Shown: piece by piece, positions 25,603-34,695 of the stretch
Layout of the letters: every line of letters starts with the position of its first letter
Numbering within the stretch: position 1 is the stretch's first letter
Notes under the pieces: generated by a model
What the model was told of the DNA's origin: nothing
Seen by the model: only the letters and a program-made list of their open reading frames with translations
Database searches by the model: none
Position numbers and translations under genes: made by a program
Origin: Rhodospirillaceae bacterium SYSU D60007
GTDB taxonomy: Bacteria; Pseudomonadota; Alphaproteobacteria; Reyranellales; Reyranellaceae
Direction of reading: 5' to 3'
Length of the DNA: 64,000 nucleotides
Assembly (NCBI GenBank): GCA_003574685.1
Contig: QOCQ01000023.1
Location: 33,142-97,141 of the forward strand

Positions 25603-26393
25603 GGCGCCTTCGTGTGAGCCGTCTGCTCCTCGCCGGCTTCGCGGCGGTGGTCTATGCCTTTCTGCTGCTGCCGCTGCTGATCGTCTTCCCGATCTCGTTC
25701 AGTTCGGCGCAATACCTGCAGTTTCCGCCGCCCGGCTGGTCGCTGCAATGGTACGAGCGCTACGTGGACAGCCCGAACTGGCTGGAGCCGACCTGGCTGA
25801 GCCTGAAGGTTGCCGTCGCGACCATGGTGCTGTCGCTGCTGGTGGGCGTGCCGCTGGCCTTCGGCCTGACACGGGCGCGCTTCTGGGGACGTGACGCCTT
25901 CGAAAAACTGACGGCGGCACCGATCATCGTGCCGACCATCGTCACGTCAATTGCGCTCTATGGCCTGTTCGCACAGCTCAGGCTGATCGGCGCGTGGTAC
26001 GGCATCGCGCTCGCCCATACCGTCCTGGCCCTGCCTTTCGTCATTGTGCTTGTCGTTGCAGGTTTGCGCGACTTCGACCTGAACCAGGAACTGGCGGCGC
26101 GTGGCCTTGGCGCCAGCCGCTGGCAGGCGGTGTGGCATGTCACGCTGCCGCAGATCCGGCCGAGCCTGGTTTCAGCCGCCTTTCTGGCATTCATCTCGTC
26201 CTTCGACGAGCTGGTCGTGGCGATGTTTCTGGGTGGCGCCAACATGACTCTGCCCAAGAAGATGTTCGACAATATCCGCATGGAGATCGACCCGACGATT
26301 GCAGCCATTTCGTCGCTGCAGATCGTGCTGGTCTGCGCATTGCTGGCGCTGGCAACCCGTTTCGGCAGGGGCGCGGGAATGACGGATCGCTAG
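25599..26393 (+). CDS. ABC permease, PotC-like
   Basis: This 264-residue permease starts at ATG 25599, overlapping the PotB-like stop as ATGA. It has six predicted helices and an EAA loop AARGLGASRWQAVWHVTLP. AAFLAFISSFDELVVAMFL is the PotC-type conserved block. The frame is open far upstream but that is an overlap artefact. Confidence 0.9.
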   Translation: MRRLRVSRLLLAGFAAVVYAFLLLPLLIVFPISFSSAQYLQFPPPGWSLQWYERYVDSPNWLEPTWLSLKVAVATMVLSLLVGVPLAFGLTRARFWGRDAFEKLTAAPIIVPTIVTSIALYGLFAQLRLIGAWYGIALAHTVLALPFVIVLVVAGLRDFDLNQELAARGLGASRWQAVWHVTLPQIRPSLVSAAFLAFISSFDELVVAMFLGGANMTLPKKMFDNIRMEIDPTIAAISSLQIVLVCALLALATRFGRGAGMTDR

Positions 26394-26425
26394 CTGTCCG
26401 GCGGGAGAAACGAACGAGGATCGCG

Positions 26426-27757
26426 ATGAGCAAAGGCGGCATCTTTCATCCCGACTTCAAGGCCATGCCGTGGTGGTGGGAGGCCTGGCAGCCGAAAGCG
26501 GAACCGCCGGTCGATTTGCCCGCCAGAACCACTGTCGCGATCATGGGTGGAGGCTATGCCGGACTGAACGCTGCCATTGAGCTGGCGCGCGGCGGCGTCG
26601 ACTGCACGGTGATGGAGGCCAACGATTTCGGCTTCGGGGCCTCGACGCGCAACGGCGGCGCCGTGTCGGGGGGCGTCAGCCTCGGCAAGGGGCTGGGCGG
26701 CAAGCGCCGGCTGGGCGATGACGGCGCCGAGACACTGGCCGACCGGCTGCTGAACGACAGCTCCGATTCGCTGAGCCTGGTCGAGGACATCATCCGGCGG
26801 GAGAACATCGACTGCTTCTGGGAGCGCAGCGGCCGCTTCGCGGGCGCGGTGACCCGCAAGCACTACGACATGCTCGCCGCCAAGGTCGACCAGTTCAACC
26901 AGCATGCCAATGCGCAGTGCATGATGTTGCCGAAATCACTGCAGCACCAGGAGATAGACAGCGATTTCTACCAGGGCGGCATGCTCGTCCAGCGCTCTGG
27001 CAAGCTGCATCCGGCCCTCTACTACAAGGGCCTTCTCGATGCCGCCCGGCGCCATGCGGTCAGGCTGGTCTCGCGGACGCGCGTGGAGGCGGTTTCGGGC
27101 AGGCGCGGCGCGTTCCGGCTGCGGACCTCGCGCGGGGAAATCGCTGCCGACGAGGTGATCGTGGCAACAAATGGCTACACCAGTGATGCCACGCCGCAGC
27201 TCAAGCGCAAGGTCATTCCGGTGGCGAGCCACATCATCGCGACGGAGGAGCTGCCGGACGGTCTGGCAAAGAGCCTGATCCCGCAGGGACGCACCATCAG
27301 CGATACGCCGCGCGTCCTTTGCTACTACCGCATATCGCCCGACGGCAAGCGCATGTTGTTCGGCGGCCGCGCGCGATTTACGGCCGTCAGTCCCGAAGTC
27401 TCGGCGCCAGCGCTGCACCGCTTCATGTCCGCCCGCTTCCCGCAATTGCGCGAAGCAAGGGTGACTCATGCCTGGACCGGCAACATCGCCTTCACGTTCG
27501 ACTTTCTGCCGCACATGGGACAAGTGCAGGACGGCATGCACTACTGCCTGGGCTGCAATGGTTCGGGCGTCGCGATGATGACCTATCTCGGCCATCAGAC
27601 GGCGCGCAAGATTCTGGGTGGTGGCAACCGGGTCAGCGCCTTCGAGGAACTGGAGCTCCCAGGACAGTTCGGCTACGGCGGAACGCCGTGGTTCCTGCCC
27701 CTGGTCGGCACGTATTACCGCTTCCGCGACCGGCTGGATCGTTTCCTCGATCGCTGA
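26426..27757 (+). CDS. FAD-dependent amine/amino acid oxidase (PuuB-like DAO family)
   Basis: This is a 443-residue flavoenzyme. The Rossmann FAD motif is IMGGGYAGLNAAIELARGG (residues about 38-56), followed by the DAO-family ASTRNGGAVSGG block. The C-terminus has THAWTGNIAFTFDFLPHMG and YCLGCNGSGVAMMTYLG. It resembles gamma-glutamylputrescine oxidase and related secondary-amine oxidases. Start at ATG 26426 after GAGGA. It lies 32 bases after the PotC-like gene and probably oxidises the imported amine. Confidence 0.87.
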   Translation: MSKGGIFHPDFKAMPWWWEAWQPKAEPPVDLPARTTVAIMGGGYAGLNAAIELARGGVDCTVMEANDFGFGASTRNGGAVSGGVSLGKGLGGKRRLGDDGAETLADRLLNDSSDSLSLVEDIIRRENIDCFWERSGRFAGAVTRKHYDMLAAKVDQFNQHANAQCMMLPKSLQHQEIDSDFYQGGMLVQRSGKLHPALYYKGLLDAARRHAVRLVSRTRVEAVSGRRGAFRLRTSRGEIAADEVIVATNGYTSDATPQLKRKVIPVASHIIATEELPDGLAKSLIPQGRTISDTPRVLCYYRISPDGKRMLFGGRARFTAVSPEVSAPALHRFMSARFPQLREARVTHAWTGNIAFTFDFLPHMGQVQDGMHYCLGCNGSGVAMMTYLGHQTARKILGGGNRVSAFEELELPGQFGYGGTPWFLPLVGTYYRFRDRLDRFLDR

Positions 27758-27762
27758 CCGTG

Positions 27763-28929
27763 TCAGCCGGGGGCGAGTGCCGGCTTGAACGCCGGCATGA
27801 CCTCTTCGGCCACCCACTGGAACTGCTCCAGCATCACCGCCCTTGGTGTGCCGAGGCTGGTGCTGAGATTGATGTGCTCCATACCGGGGAAGCGCGCTTC
27901 CAGGCTCTTGATGTGCTCGATGAGCTGCGCCGGTGTGCCGGCAAACCAGGCGCCGAGCTTCATGTAGTGCTCCACCGTCGGTACGCCGGCGGCGCTCCAG
28001 CCGCCGCGGCGCGCGGCCGCCGCGACCGCATCCGGCGTGATGCCAGGCACGAAGCCCAGCGGCGCGAACATCTTCACGTGCTCCTCATAGAACGGCGTGA
28101 TCTCGCGGATCGCCTGCTCGCGCGTTCTGGCGAGGTGGAAAAAGATGCCGATCTGCAGATCCTGCCCCAGCTTCAGCTCCTTGCCGGCGCGCGCCGCGGC
28201 GTCGCGATAGGCCTTGATCGGGCCCTCCTGCATGGTGGCCGCGCCACCGCCGACCGACCCCTTGATGCCGTGCTTGACCATGAAATCGAGGCCGCGCGGG
28301 CTGGCGCTGACGATCGGCTGCCAGCACTCCAGCGAGTGCACCGGCCGCGGCACCAGCGTCAGCTCCTTGAGCTGATAGCCGCGGTAGGGCACCTCGGGCG
28401 GCAGCGTGTAATGCTTGCCCTTGTGACTGAAACGCTCATTGCGGAAGGCCTTGAAGATGATCTCGACCTGTTCCTCGAAGAGCTCGCGGTTGGCGTCCTG
28501 GTCCTGCATCGGCGCGCCGAAGGTCTCGACCTCGCGCGTGTGATAGCCCCGGCCGACGCCGAACACGGTGCGGCCCTTCGTGAGGATATCAGCGACGGCG
28601 TAGTCTTCGGCCAGCCGCAGCGGATGCCACATCGGCGTTATGTTGAAGCCGCAACCGATGCGCAGGTTCTTCGTGGCGTGCGCCAGATGCACCGCCATCA
28701 TCAGCAGATTGGGGATGCACTCGTAGCCTTCGTGCTGGAAATGGTGCTCGGCCAGCCAGAGCGTATGCCAGCCCATGGCGTCCATCTTGCGGGCCACGGC
28801 CTCGGTCTTCTCAAAGACGCTGGCGAGCTGCTCGTTGGAGTAGCGCCGTTCGTTGGCGGGCGTCGCATCCTGGCCCATGTCGCCGAGATCGATATGGCCT
28901 GGATAGACGGTCGTGAACTTGTCGATCAT
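27763..28929 (-). CDS. Luciferase-like monooxygenase (LLM, alkanal monooxygenase family)
   Basis: This 388-residue flavin-dependent monooxygenase has the bacterial luciferase fold. Conserved stretches are WHTLWLAEHHFQHEGY, RIGCGFNITPMWHPLRLAEDYAVAD and FGVGRGYHTREVETFG. ATG 28929 follows GAGGAGCAGG. It is convergent with the FAD oxidase (a gap of only five bases). It needs reduced FMN or F420 from another enzyme; none is encoded next to it. Substrate unknown. Confidence 0.85.
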   Translation of the reverse strand: MIDKFTTVYPGHIDLGDMGQDATPANERRYSNEQLASVFEKTEAVARKMDAMGWHTLWLAEHHFQHEGYECIPNLLMMAVHLAHATKNLRIGCGFNITPMWHPLRLAEDYAVADILTKGRTVFGVGRGYHTREVETFGAPMQDQDANRELFEEQVEIIFKAFRNERFSHKGKHYTLPPEVPYRGYQLKELTLVPRPVHSLECWQPIVSASPRGLDFMVKHGIKGSVGGGAATMQEGPIKAYRDAAARAGKELKLGQDLQIGIFFHLARTREQAIREITPFYEEHVKMFAPLGFVPGITPDAVAAAARRGGWSAAGVPTVEHYMKLGAWFAGTPAQLIEHIKSLEARFPGMEHINLSTSLGTPRAVMLEQFQWVAEEVMPAFKPALAPG

Positions 28930-28971
28930 GGCGCCTGCTCCTCAATGCTCCAGCCTTGAACCAGCGGGACA

Positions 28972-29685
28972 CTAGAACGTTTCGACGGGCGCCGCGAAGA
29001 TATAGCCGCTGCCGCGCTCGGTCCTGATGAGGCGGGGCTGGGTCGGATTGGCTTCCAGCTTGCGGCGCAGGCGAAGTATCTGCACGTCAATGCTACGGTC
29101 AAAAACCTCCTGGTCATGCAGGCGGCTGGCGGTCAGCAATTGCTCGCGGCTCAGCACACGCTGCGGGGCCTTCAGGAACACCGTCAGCAGGTTGAACTCG
29201 CCCTTGGTCAGCGGTATGAGGTCGCCGCCCGGCGAGGTCAGGCGGCGCGTTCGCAGGCTGAGTTCCCAGCCGGCAAAACGGTATCGGGTGCGCTTGTCCG
29301 CGGATGAATCCTGCGGTGTACGTTCCATCCGGCGCAGCGCCGCACGAATGCGGGCGAGCAACTCGCGCAGCGACACCGGCTTGGTCAGATAGTCGTCGGC
29401 GCCGAACTCCAGTCCGATCACCCGGTCGGCCTCGTCGCGACGGTGACCGCTGAGAATGATGATCGGCAGGGCGGAATGGGCCCGCAGGTCGCGCAGCAGT
29501 TCCAGTCCGTCCTCGTTGGCAAGCTGGAGATCAAGGATGACCAGATCAACGGGCTGTCGGTCAAGCGCGCGGACCATCTCCTGCCCGCTGCCAGCCGTCG
29601 TGACGCGGAAGTTATGCTCGGCAAGATAGTCGGCGATCATTGCGCGGATCGCCGGATCATCATCAACGGCAAGAACGTGCTTCAC
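28972..29685 (-). CDS. OmpR-family response regulator
   Basis: This is a 237-residue two-component regulator. The receiver domain has acidic pocket DDD (8-10), phospho-acceptor Asp52 (VILDLQL) and Lys102 (TKPVSL). The C-terminal winged helix has FNLLTVFLKAPQRVLSREQLL and ends TERGSGYIF. Its ATG is only 24 bases from the start of the divergent cytochrome c peroxidase gene, and the hybrid kinase is the next gene beyond that, so the three form one regulatory unit. Confidence 0.9.
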   Translation of the reverse strand: MKHVLAVDDDPAIRAMIADYLAEHNFRVTTAGSGQEMVRALDRQPVDLVILDLQLANEDGLELLRDLRAHSALPIIILSGHRRDEADRVIGLEFGADDYLTKPVSLRELLARIRAALRRMERTPQDSSADKRTRYRFAGWELSLRTRRLTSPGGDLIPLTKGEFNLLTVFLKAPQRVLSREQLLTASRLHDQEVFDRSIDVQILRLRRKLEANPTQPRLIRTERGSGYIFAAPVETF

Positions 29686-29709
29686 AGGGCGAAAATCAGC
29701 ATATGCGCG

Positions 29710-30723
29710 GTGCTGACCGCGCCATCAGATGCTAACGCCAACCGCCGCCGCGCGGTTCCCGCACCAGTACTGCGGGCAATGCTCGCCGGTGTCCTGCTGG
29801 CAATGCCGTACATGGCATTCGCGCAGCAATCCGGCGAGGCAGCACCCATAACCCCAATTCCGCTTGTGGCGCCATTGGACCCGGCCAAGGTCCGTATCGG
29901 GGAGAAACTGTTCAGCGATCGAAGACTGTCCCGCGGCAACATCCGGGCATGTACATCGTGCCATCAGCTTGAGCGCGGGGGCGACGACAACCGGATCTTG
30001 TCACCGGGCGCCGATGGCCAGCCGCTGGATTTCAATACGCCGACAATCTTCAACGTCTCGCTCAACTGGCGCTTCAACTGGCGCGGCAATTTCCGCGCGA
30101 TCGAGGCGCAGAACGAATCCGCCCTGCTCGACCCACGGCTGATGAACACGTCATGGGATGAATTGCTGGGAAAGCTGCGCGCGGACCCCACCTATGTTGC
30201 CGCGTTTACGGAGAGCTACGGCGGCGTCCCTGATCGCGCGCACGTGCTCGATGCACTGGCTGCCTTCCAGCGCTCGCTGCTGACACCCAATGCCCGCTTT
30301 GATCGCTATCTTCGCGGCGAGCACGACGCGATCTCGGCCGACGAGAAGCGTGGTTATGAGATGTTCCAGGCCTATGGCTGCATCGCCTGCCACCAGGGTG
30401 TGAACATCGGCGGCAACCTGTTCCAGAAGTTCGGAATCTTCGAGGACCCGTTCGTCCGGCGCAGCCGGCAGACCGTCGCCGATCTCGGCCGCTTCACCAT
30501 TACCGGCCAGCACCGGGATCGCCATGTCTTTCGGGTACCGAGCCTGCGCAACGTGGCGCTGACGGCACCCTATTTCCACGACGGCAGCACCGACTCCCTG
30601 GCAGAGGCGGTGGAGATCATGGCGCGCAACCAGCTCGGGCGCACGCTGACACCGGAAGAGATCAGGCTGATCGTCAGCTTCCTCGATTCATTGACGGGGG
30701 ACATCAAGGGCCAACGCCCATGA
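29710..30723 (+). CDS. Di-haem cytochrome c peroxidase family protein
   Basis: This is a 337-residue periplasmic protein with two c-type haem sites, CTSCH (81-85) and CIACH (224-228). The MauG/CcpA-type blocks are RIGEKLFSDRRLSRGN, NFRAIEAQNESALLDP and FRVPSLRNVALTAPYFHDG. A signal peptide with basic n-region (NRRRAVPAP) and hydrophobic core (MLAGVLLAMPYMAF) ends at AQQ. GTG 29710 is chosen because an ATG at 29779 would lose the basic residues; this start is not certain. The 3' end overlaps the sensor kinase by ATGA. It reduces hydrogen peroxide or acts in sensing. Confidence 0.85.
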   Translation: MLTAPSDANANRRRAVPAPVLRAMLAGVLLAMPYMAFAQQSGEAAPITPIPLVAPLDPAKVRIGEKLFSDRRLSRGNIRACTSCHQLERGGDDNRILSPGADGQPLDFNTPTIFNVSLNWRFNWRGNFRAIEAQNESALLDPRLMNTSWDELLGKLRADPTYVAAFTESYGGVPDRAHVLDALAAFQRSLLTPNARFDRYLRGEHDAISADEKRGYEMFQAYGCIACHQGVNIGGNLFQKFGIFEDPFVRRSRQTVADLGRFTITGQHRDRHVFRVPSLRNVALTAPYFHDGSTDSLAEAVEIMARNQLGRTLTPEEIRLIVSFLDSLTGDIKGQRP

Positions 30724-33263
30724 TGAGCGCCGCCAGCCGGATTCTGCCGCTTGTCGCTGCCCTGCTGCTGGCGCTGACCTGGCTGCTGGTCCGCAGCGCC
30801 AGTCCTGACGCGGCGCTGCACGAACGCGTGCAGGAGGCGTTGCGCATGGTGCTGCTTAACGACGCGGCGCTGCATCGCGACGTCCTGCGCGCCCGCGCCG
30901 GCCTGTTGCGCAATTACGATCCGCTCGTCCGTTCGGTGCAGGAGCTGCGCACCGCAACGGCCGCCCTTCAAGAACTGAGGTCGGCCTCCGGCGAAGCGGG
31001 GTCCGCCCTGGCAGGGCACCTGCAGGAGCTTGTCGCCGCGGTCGAGGAACAGGACTCTCTCATCGAGACGTTCAAGTCGAACAATGCCCTGCTGCAGAAT
31101 TCACTAAACTACTTCAGCCATGCCAGCCAACAGCTTGGCATGATGGCCCGCTCCGGGAACAATCTTTTGGGTGAGGCCCTGGGGGCACTGGCCAATGCCT
31201 TGCTGCGCTTCACAGGGGATCGTTCAGACAAGGCCCTGGAGGCCATCAGCGCTTCCCTGCACCGGCTGGGCGGACTGCAAACGCCCCCGGAAGCGCGCAA
31301 CCAGGTGATGGCCCTGGAAGCCCATACCCGGCTTATCGTTTCGACCCTGCCCGACGTCGACGCTGTCGTTGCCCGGCTGCTCGCAACGCCCACAAGCGAA
31401 CGGGCGCGCGCGCTGCAGGCGCTGTACCTTGACCATCATGGCGAGATGGCGGCGCGTGCCGGCACGTTCCGCATTCTGCTCTATATCGCGGCGGTCATCC
31501 TTGCGGCCTATCTCGGCTACCTGTTTGTTCGCCTGCGTATCAGCGCGCACACGCTGCGCGAGCGTCTGGCTTTCGAGAACCTGATTGCCGGCATCTCGGC
31601 GGGCTTCATCAATCTGCCGCGTGAGCGCCTTGCGGAGAGCGTCGAGCAGGGCCTGGCCAGCCTCGCCAGAGGCGCGGGGCTCGATCGTGCCTGCATTCTT
31701 CTTGGCAGCGCGGATGGCGCTCGCGTCGAGACGGCATTCCGCTGGCCGCGCGACGGGTCCTGGCCCGAGAAAGATGATGCGCTGCTCGCTGCGGGGCTCG
31801 AATGGAGCCTCAAGAGTTATGCACGGCAGGGCTGCATCCACGTACCTTCAGTGGCGGCGCTTCCCGCCGGCCGCGAACGGGCAGCCTTGGCCGCCCGCGG
31901 CGTCCGCTCCTGGGTGTGCGTGCCGCTGTGGCATGCCGGCGGCCAAACCGGCTTGCTCGGCCTCGAGTCGGTTCGCCGCGAGAAGCGGTTTGCCGAGGAC
32001 GATATCGCGTTGCTGCGCATGGCCGGCGAGATCTTTGCCAACGCCATCGAGCGCGAGCACGGCGAAGCGGAGCGCGATGCGCTGGAAGCGCGGCTGCGCC
32101 AGGCCCAGCGCATGGAGGCGATCGGCACGCTGGCGGGCGGCATTGCTCACAACTTCAACAACATCCTGAGCGCCATTCTCGGCTATGCCGAGATGACGCT
32201 CGCGAGGTTGCCGGAAAACAGCAGGCCCCGGCACTACGTCCAGGAGGTCCGGCGTGCGGGCGAACGCGCCAAGGGCATCATCGATCAGATTCTCACCTTC
32301 AGCCAGCGCATCGATAGCAAGCGCCAGCCGGTCGATCTGCGGCAGGTGATCGACGAGGCCCTGGGATTGCTGCGGGCCTCGCTGCCGGGAACCATCGAGT
32401 TCCAAACGCGGATGGAAAGCGCTGATACGGTGGTGATGGGAGACGCAACGCAACTGCAGCAGGTTGTCGTCAATCTCTGCACCAATGCCGCCCAGGCGAT
32501 GGACGTGCGCGGAATCGTGGAAATCGGGCTGGATGTACCGGTGTCCCGCAACGAACAGAACTTGTCGCACGGCACACTTCCGGCGGGCCGCCATGTACGC
32601 TTGACTGTGCGCGACCGGGGCCACGGCATGGATCGGGCGACGATGGAACGAATTTTCGAGCCCTTCTTCACGACCAAGGCAGCCGGCACGGGTACAGGGC
32701 TGGGACTTACGACGGTTCACGGCATCGTCGCCGATCATGGCGGCGTTCTGAACGTGCGCAGCCGTCCGGGCGAGGACACGACTTTCGAGGCCTGGTTTGC
32801 CTGCGCGCAAGCTGCGCGCCCGGTTTCCGTGCCGGCCGGCACGCCCCGGCCGCGAGGCCAGGGAGAAACGATACTTCTGGTCGACGACGAGATGCCGCTT
32901 GTCACGCTCGGGGAAGAGATGCTTGCCGAGCTGGGCTATGAACCGGTCGGTTTCAGCACGGCTCGCGATGCGCTGGACGCCCTCGGTGCGGACCCGCAAC
33001 GCTTTGATCTCGTGCTCACCGACGAGGCGATGCCAGACATGAGCGGCGCAGAGATAGCCGCGGCGGTGCACCGGTTGCGTCCCGATATGCCGGTCATCCT
33101 GATGACAGGCCAGGCGCGACCGATAGAGCCCGATCGCCTGCAGGCCGCGGGCTTTCGCGAATACCTGCGGAAGCCCTTGTCGTTCGACGATATCGGCCGC
33201 GCGATTGCCCGCCATGTACCACGGCAGGATCCCGGTTTCAGATGTAACCGGAATGCGTCGTGA
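30720..33263 (+). CDS. Hybrid sensor histidine kinase with DAHL-like sensor, GAF, HisKA, HATPase and REC domains
   Basis: This 847-residue membrane kinase has TM1 at residues 7-24, a helical periplasmic sensor (about 30-250) rich in regularly spaced D/L/A as in DAHL domains, and TM2 near 250-270 (ILLYIAAVILAAYLGYLF). A GAF domain (about 285-440) is followed by HisKA with His477 (GGIAHNFNNILSAILGYAE) and HATPase with N box (VVNLCTNAAQAMD) and G boxes (RDRGHGMD, GTGTGLGL). The C-terminal receiver has Asp768 (LVLTDEAMPDMSG). It is coupled to the peroxidase gene. Its partner is probably the divergent OmpR regulator. Confidence 0.9.
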   Translation: MMSAASRILPLVAALLLALTWLLVRSASPDAALHERVQEALRMVLLNDAALHRDVLRARAGLLRNYDPLVRSVQELRTATAALQELRSASGEAGSALAGHLQELVAAVEEQDSLIETFKSNNALLQNSLNYFSHASQQLGMMARSGNNLLGEALGALANALLRFTGDRSDKALEAISASLHRLGGLQTPPEARNQVMALEAHTRLIVSTLPDVDAVVARLLATPTSERARALQALYLDHHGEMAARAGTFRILLYIAAVILAAYLGYLFVRLRISAHTLRERLAFENLIAGISAGFINLPRERLAESVEQGLASLARGAGLDRACILLGSADGARVETAFRWPRDGSWPEKDDALLAAGLEWSLKSYARQGCIHVPSVAALPAGRERAALAARGVRSWVCVPLWHAGGQTGLLGLESVRREKRFAEDDIALLRMAGEIFANAIEREHGEAERDALEARLRQAQRMEAIGTLAGGIAHNFNNILSAILGYAEMTLARLPENSRPRHYVQEVRRAGERAKGIIDQILTFSQRIDSKRQPVDLRQVIDEALGLLRASLPGTIEFQTRMESADTVVMGDATQLQQVVVNLCTNAAQAMDVRGIVEIGLDVPVSRNEQNLSHGTLPAGRHVRLTVRDRGHGMDRATMERIFEPFFTTKAAGTGTGLGLTTVHGIVADHGGVLNVRSRPGEDTTFEAWFACAQAARPVSVPAGTPRPRGQGETILLVDDEMPLVTLGEEMLAELGYEPVGFSTARDALDALGADPQRFDLVLTDEAMPDMSGAEIAAAVHRLRPDMPVILMTGQARPIEPDRLQAAGFREYLRKPLSFDDIGRAIARHVPRQDPGFRCNRNAS

Positions 33264-33340
33264 TGAAGCGGTTGCGTAACGCACGCTGACCACATTCCGC
33301 CTCGCCATTCAAATACCGAAACCTGTGAGACGAGGCGCAC

Positions 33341-33541
33341 ATGAGCAGGACAACAAACCCTGGCGCGCGATGGATCAGGCGGATCGTAACGAAACGACGC
33401 ATTCGCCACGCAATCCACGAGCCCAATCGGCTCGATGACCATCTGCTGGCCGATGTCGGGCTGTGCCGCGACGTGCTGCGCCTGCCGCTTCGGCGCAGCC
33501 GCGCCGGCGGTCGCGATCCGCGCCGGCTGGCCTTCGAATGA
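33341..33541 (+). CDS. DUF1127 small basic protein
   Basis: This is a 66-residue basic peptide. The DUF1127-like helix LDDHLLADVGLCRDVLRLP is typical of small arginine-rich alphaproteobacterial proteins, some of which affect phosphate/carbon metabolism and RNA handling. A purine-rich site GAGACGAGG precedes the ATG. It is a single gene between the kinase and the methyltransferase. The motif is clear but short. Confidence 0.7.
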   Translation: MSRTTNPGARWIRRIVTKRRIRHAIHEPNRLDDHLLADVGLCRDVLRLPLRRSRAGGRDPRRLAFE

Positions 33542-33558
33542 CGCGAAGGGAAAACAGC

Positions 33559-34629
33559 ATGAGCGAGATGCTGAGGAAGGCGCGCGCCTGGCCGGTACTG
33601 GAGACGAAAATGGCAAGCTCTGCCCACAGCGCGTCACCCGACGCGATCATGCAGCTCGGCCTCGGCTTCTGGAATGCCAAGGTTCTGCTGAGTGCGGCCG
33701 AGCTGGGCGTCTTTACGGAATTGGCGGACGGTCCGCTCGACGGCGAAACCCTGCGCCGCCGGCTGGACCTGCATGAGCGCGGCGCGCGCGACTTCTTCGA
33801 TGCGCTGGTCGCACTAGGCATGCTTGACCGGCGGGACGGAAGGTATGCCAACACGCCGGATACCGACTTCTACCTTGATCGCAGGAAACCCTCGTATATC
33901 GGCGGCTTTCTCCAGTTTGCCAACAACCGCGTCTATCCCAACTGGGTCGGCCTGACGGAGGCGTTACGCACCGGCCGGCCGCAGGGCACGGCCAGACACA
34001 GCGGGGACATTTTCTCGGAAAGATATGCTGACCCTGCGCTGCGCGACGAGTACGTGCGCGGCATGACGGGGGTCAGCCTGCCGGTGGCATCGGCCCTGGC
34101 GACACGCTTTCCGTGGGCAAGGTACAAGACCTTCATCGATATCGGCACTGCCGAAGGTGGTGTGCCCGTCGCCATCGCCCGTGCGCATCCCCATCTCGAG
34201 GGCGGTGGCTTCGATCTGCCAGCCGTGCAGCCGGTCTTCGAACGCTACGTGCGCAGTCACGGGCTGGCAGAGCGGCTGCGCTTTCATCCGGGCGACTTCC
34301 TGACTGGTGACTTGCCTGAAGCCGACGTGCTGGTGATGGGCCACATCCTGCACGACTGGGATCTCGGCACCAAGCAGGCGCTGCTCGCCAAGGCCCATGA
34401 CGCGTTGCCGAGGGGCGGTGCGCTGATTGTCTACGACCAGATGATCGACGACGAGCGGCGGACCAACATCCCCGGTCTGTTGATGAGCCTGAACATGCTG
34501 ATCGCGACGCCCGGCGGCTTCGACTACACCGGCACCGACTGTCTGGGCTGGATGCGGGACGCAGGCTTCGCCTCGGCGCAGGTCGAGCCGTTGCGCGGTC
34601 CCTACTCGATGGCCGTGGCTATCAGGTGA
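33559..34629 (+). CDS. SAM-dependent O-methyltransferase (plant-type/AcsM-like)
   Basis: This 356-residue enzyme has an N-terminal dimerisation winged helix (GFWNAKVLLSAAELGVFTEL) and a C-terminal methyltransferase domain of the caffeate/acetylserotonin O-methyltransferase family. SAM motif I is FIDIGTAEGGVPVAIAR, and the acceptor-site region is VLVMGHILHDWD with the catalytic His. The ATG 33559 follows AAGGGAAAA. It may methylate a hydroxyl of a small secondary metabolite; the product is unknown. The next gene has its own regulated promoter. Confidence 0.82.
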   Translation: MSEMLRKARAWPVLETKMASSAHSASPDAIMQLGLGFWNAKVLLSAAELGVFTELADGPLDGETLRRRLDLHERGARDFFDALVALGMLDRRDGRYANTPDTDFYLDRRKPSYIGGFLQFANNRVYPNWVGLTEALRTGRPQGTARHSGDIFSERYADPALRDEYVRGMTGVSLPVASALATRFPWARYKTFIDIGTAEGGVPVAIARAHPHLEGGGFDLPAVQPVFERYVRSHGLAERLRFHPGDFLTGDLPEADVLVMGHILHDWDLGTKQALLAKAHDALPRGGALIVYDQMIDDERRTNIPGLLMSLNMLIATPGGFDYTGTDCLGWMRDAGFASAQVEPLRGPYSMAVAIR

Positions 34630-34634
34630 TGCCC

Positions 34635-34664
34635 TAACAGTACCGCTTTAACAGTACTGCTTTT
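34635..34664 (+). repeat. Short tandem repeat in intergenic DNA
   Basis: Two consecutive near-identical units, TAACAGTACCGCTT and TAACAGTACTGCTT, lie between the methyltransferase and the TetR gene. They may be promoter or protein-binding iterons; no further copies are seen. Confidence 0.5.
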
Positions 34665-34676
34665 CGCCCGCGCCTG

Positions 34677-34695
34677 ATGTAAGACACCTTCACAT
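34677..34695. promoter_or_regulatory. TetR operator site 1
   Basis: ATGTAAGACACCTTCACAT is an imperfect inverted repeat (ATGTAA, 7-nt spacer, TCACAT) overlapping the TetR start codon. It matches site 2 at 35403-35421; the 23-nt windows ending ATGAGG agree at 20 of 23 bases. It is an autoregulation site by inference. Confidence 0.7.

Noticed and set aside
31848..33308. Long minus-strand frame opposite the sensor kinase
   Set aside because: Mirror of a GC-rich coding gene; no domain-like sequence.
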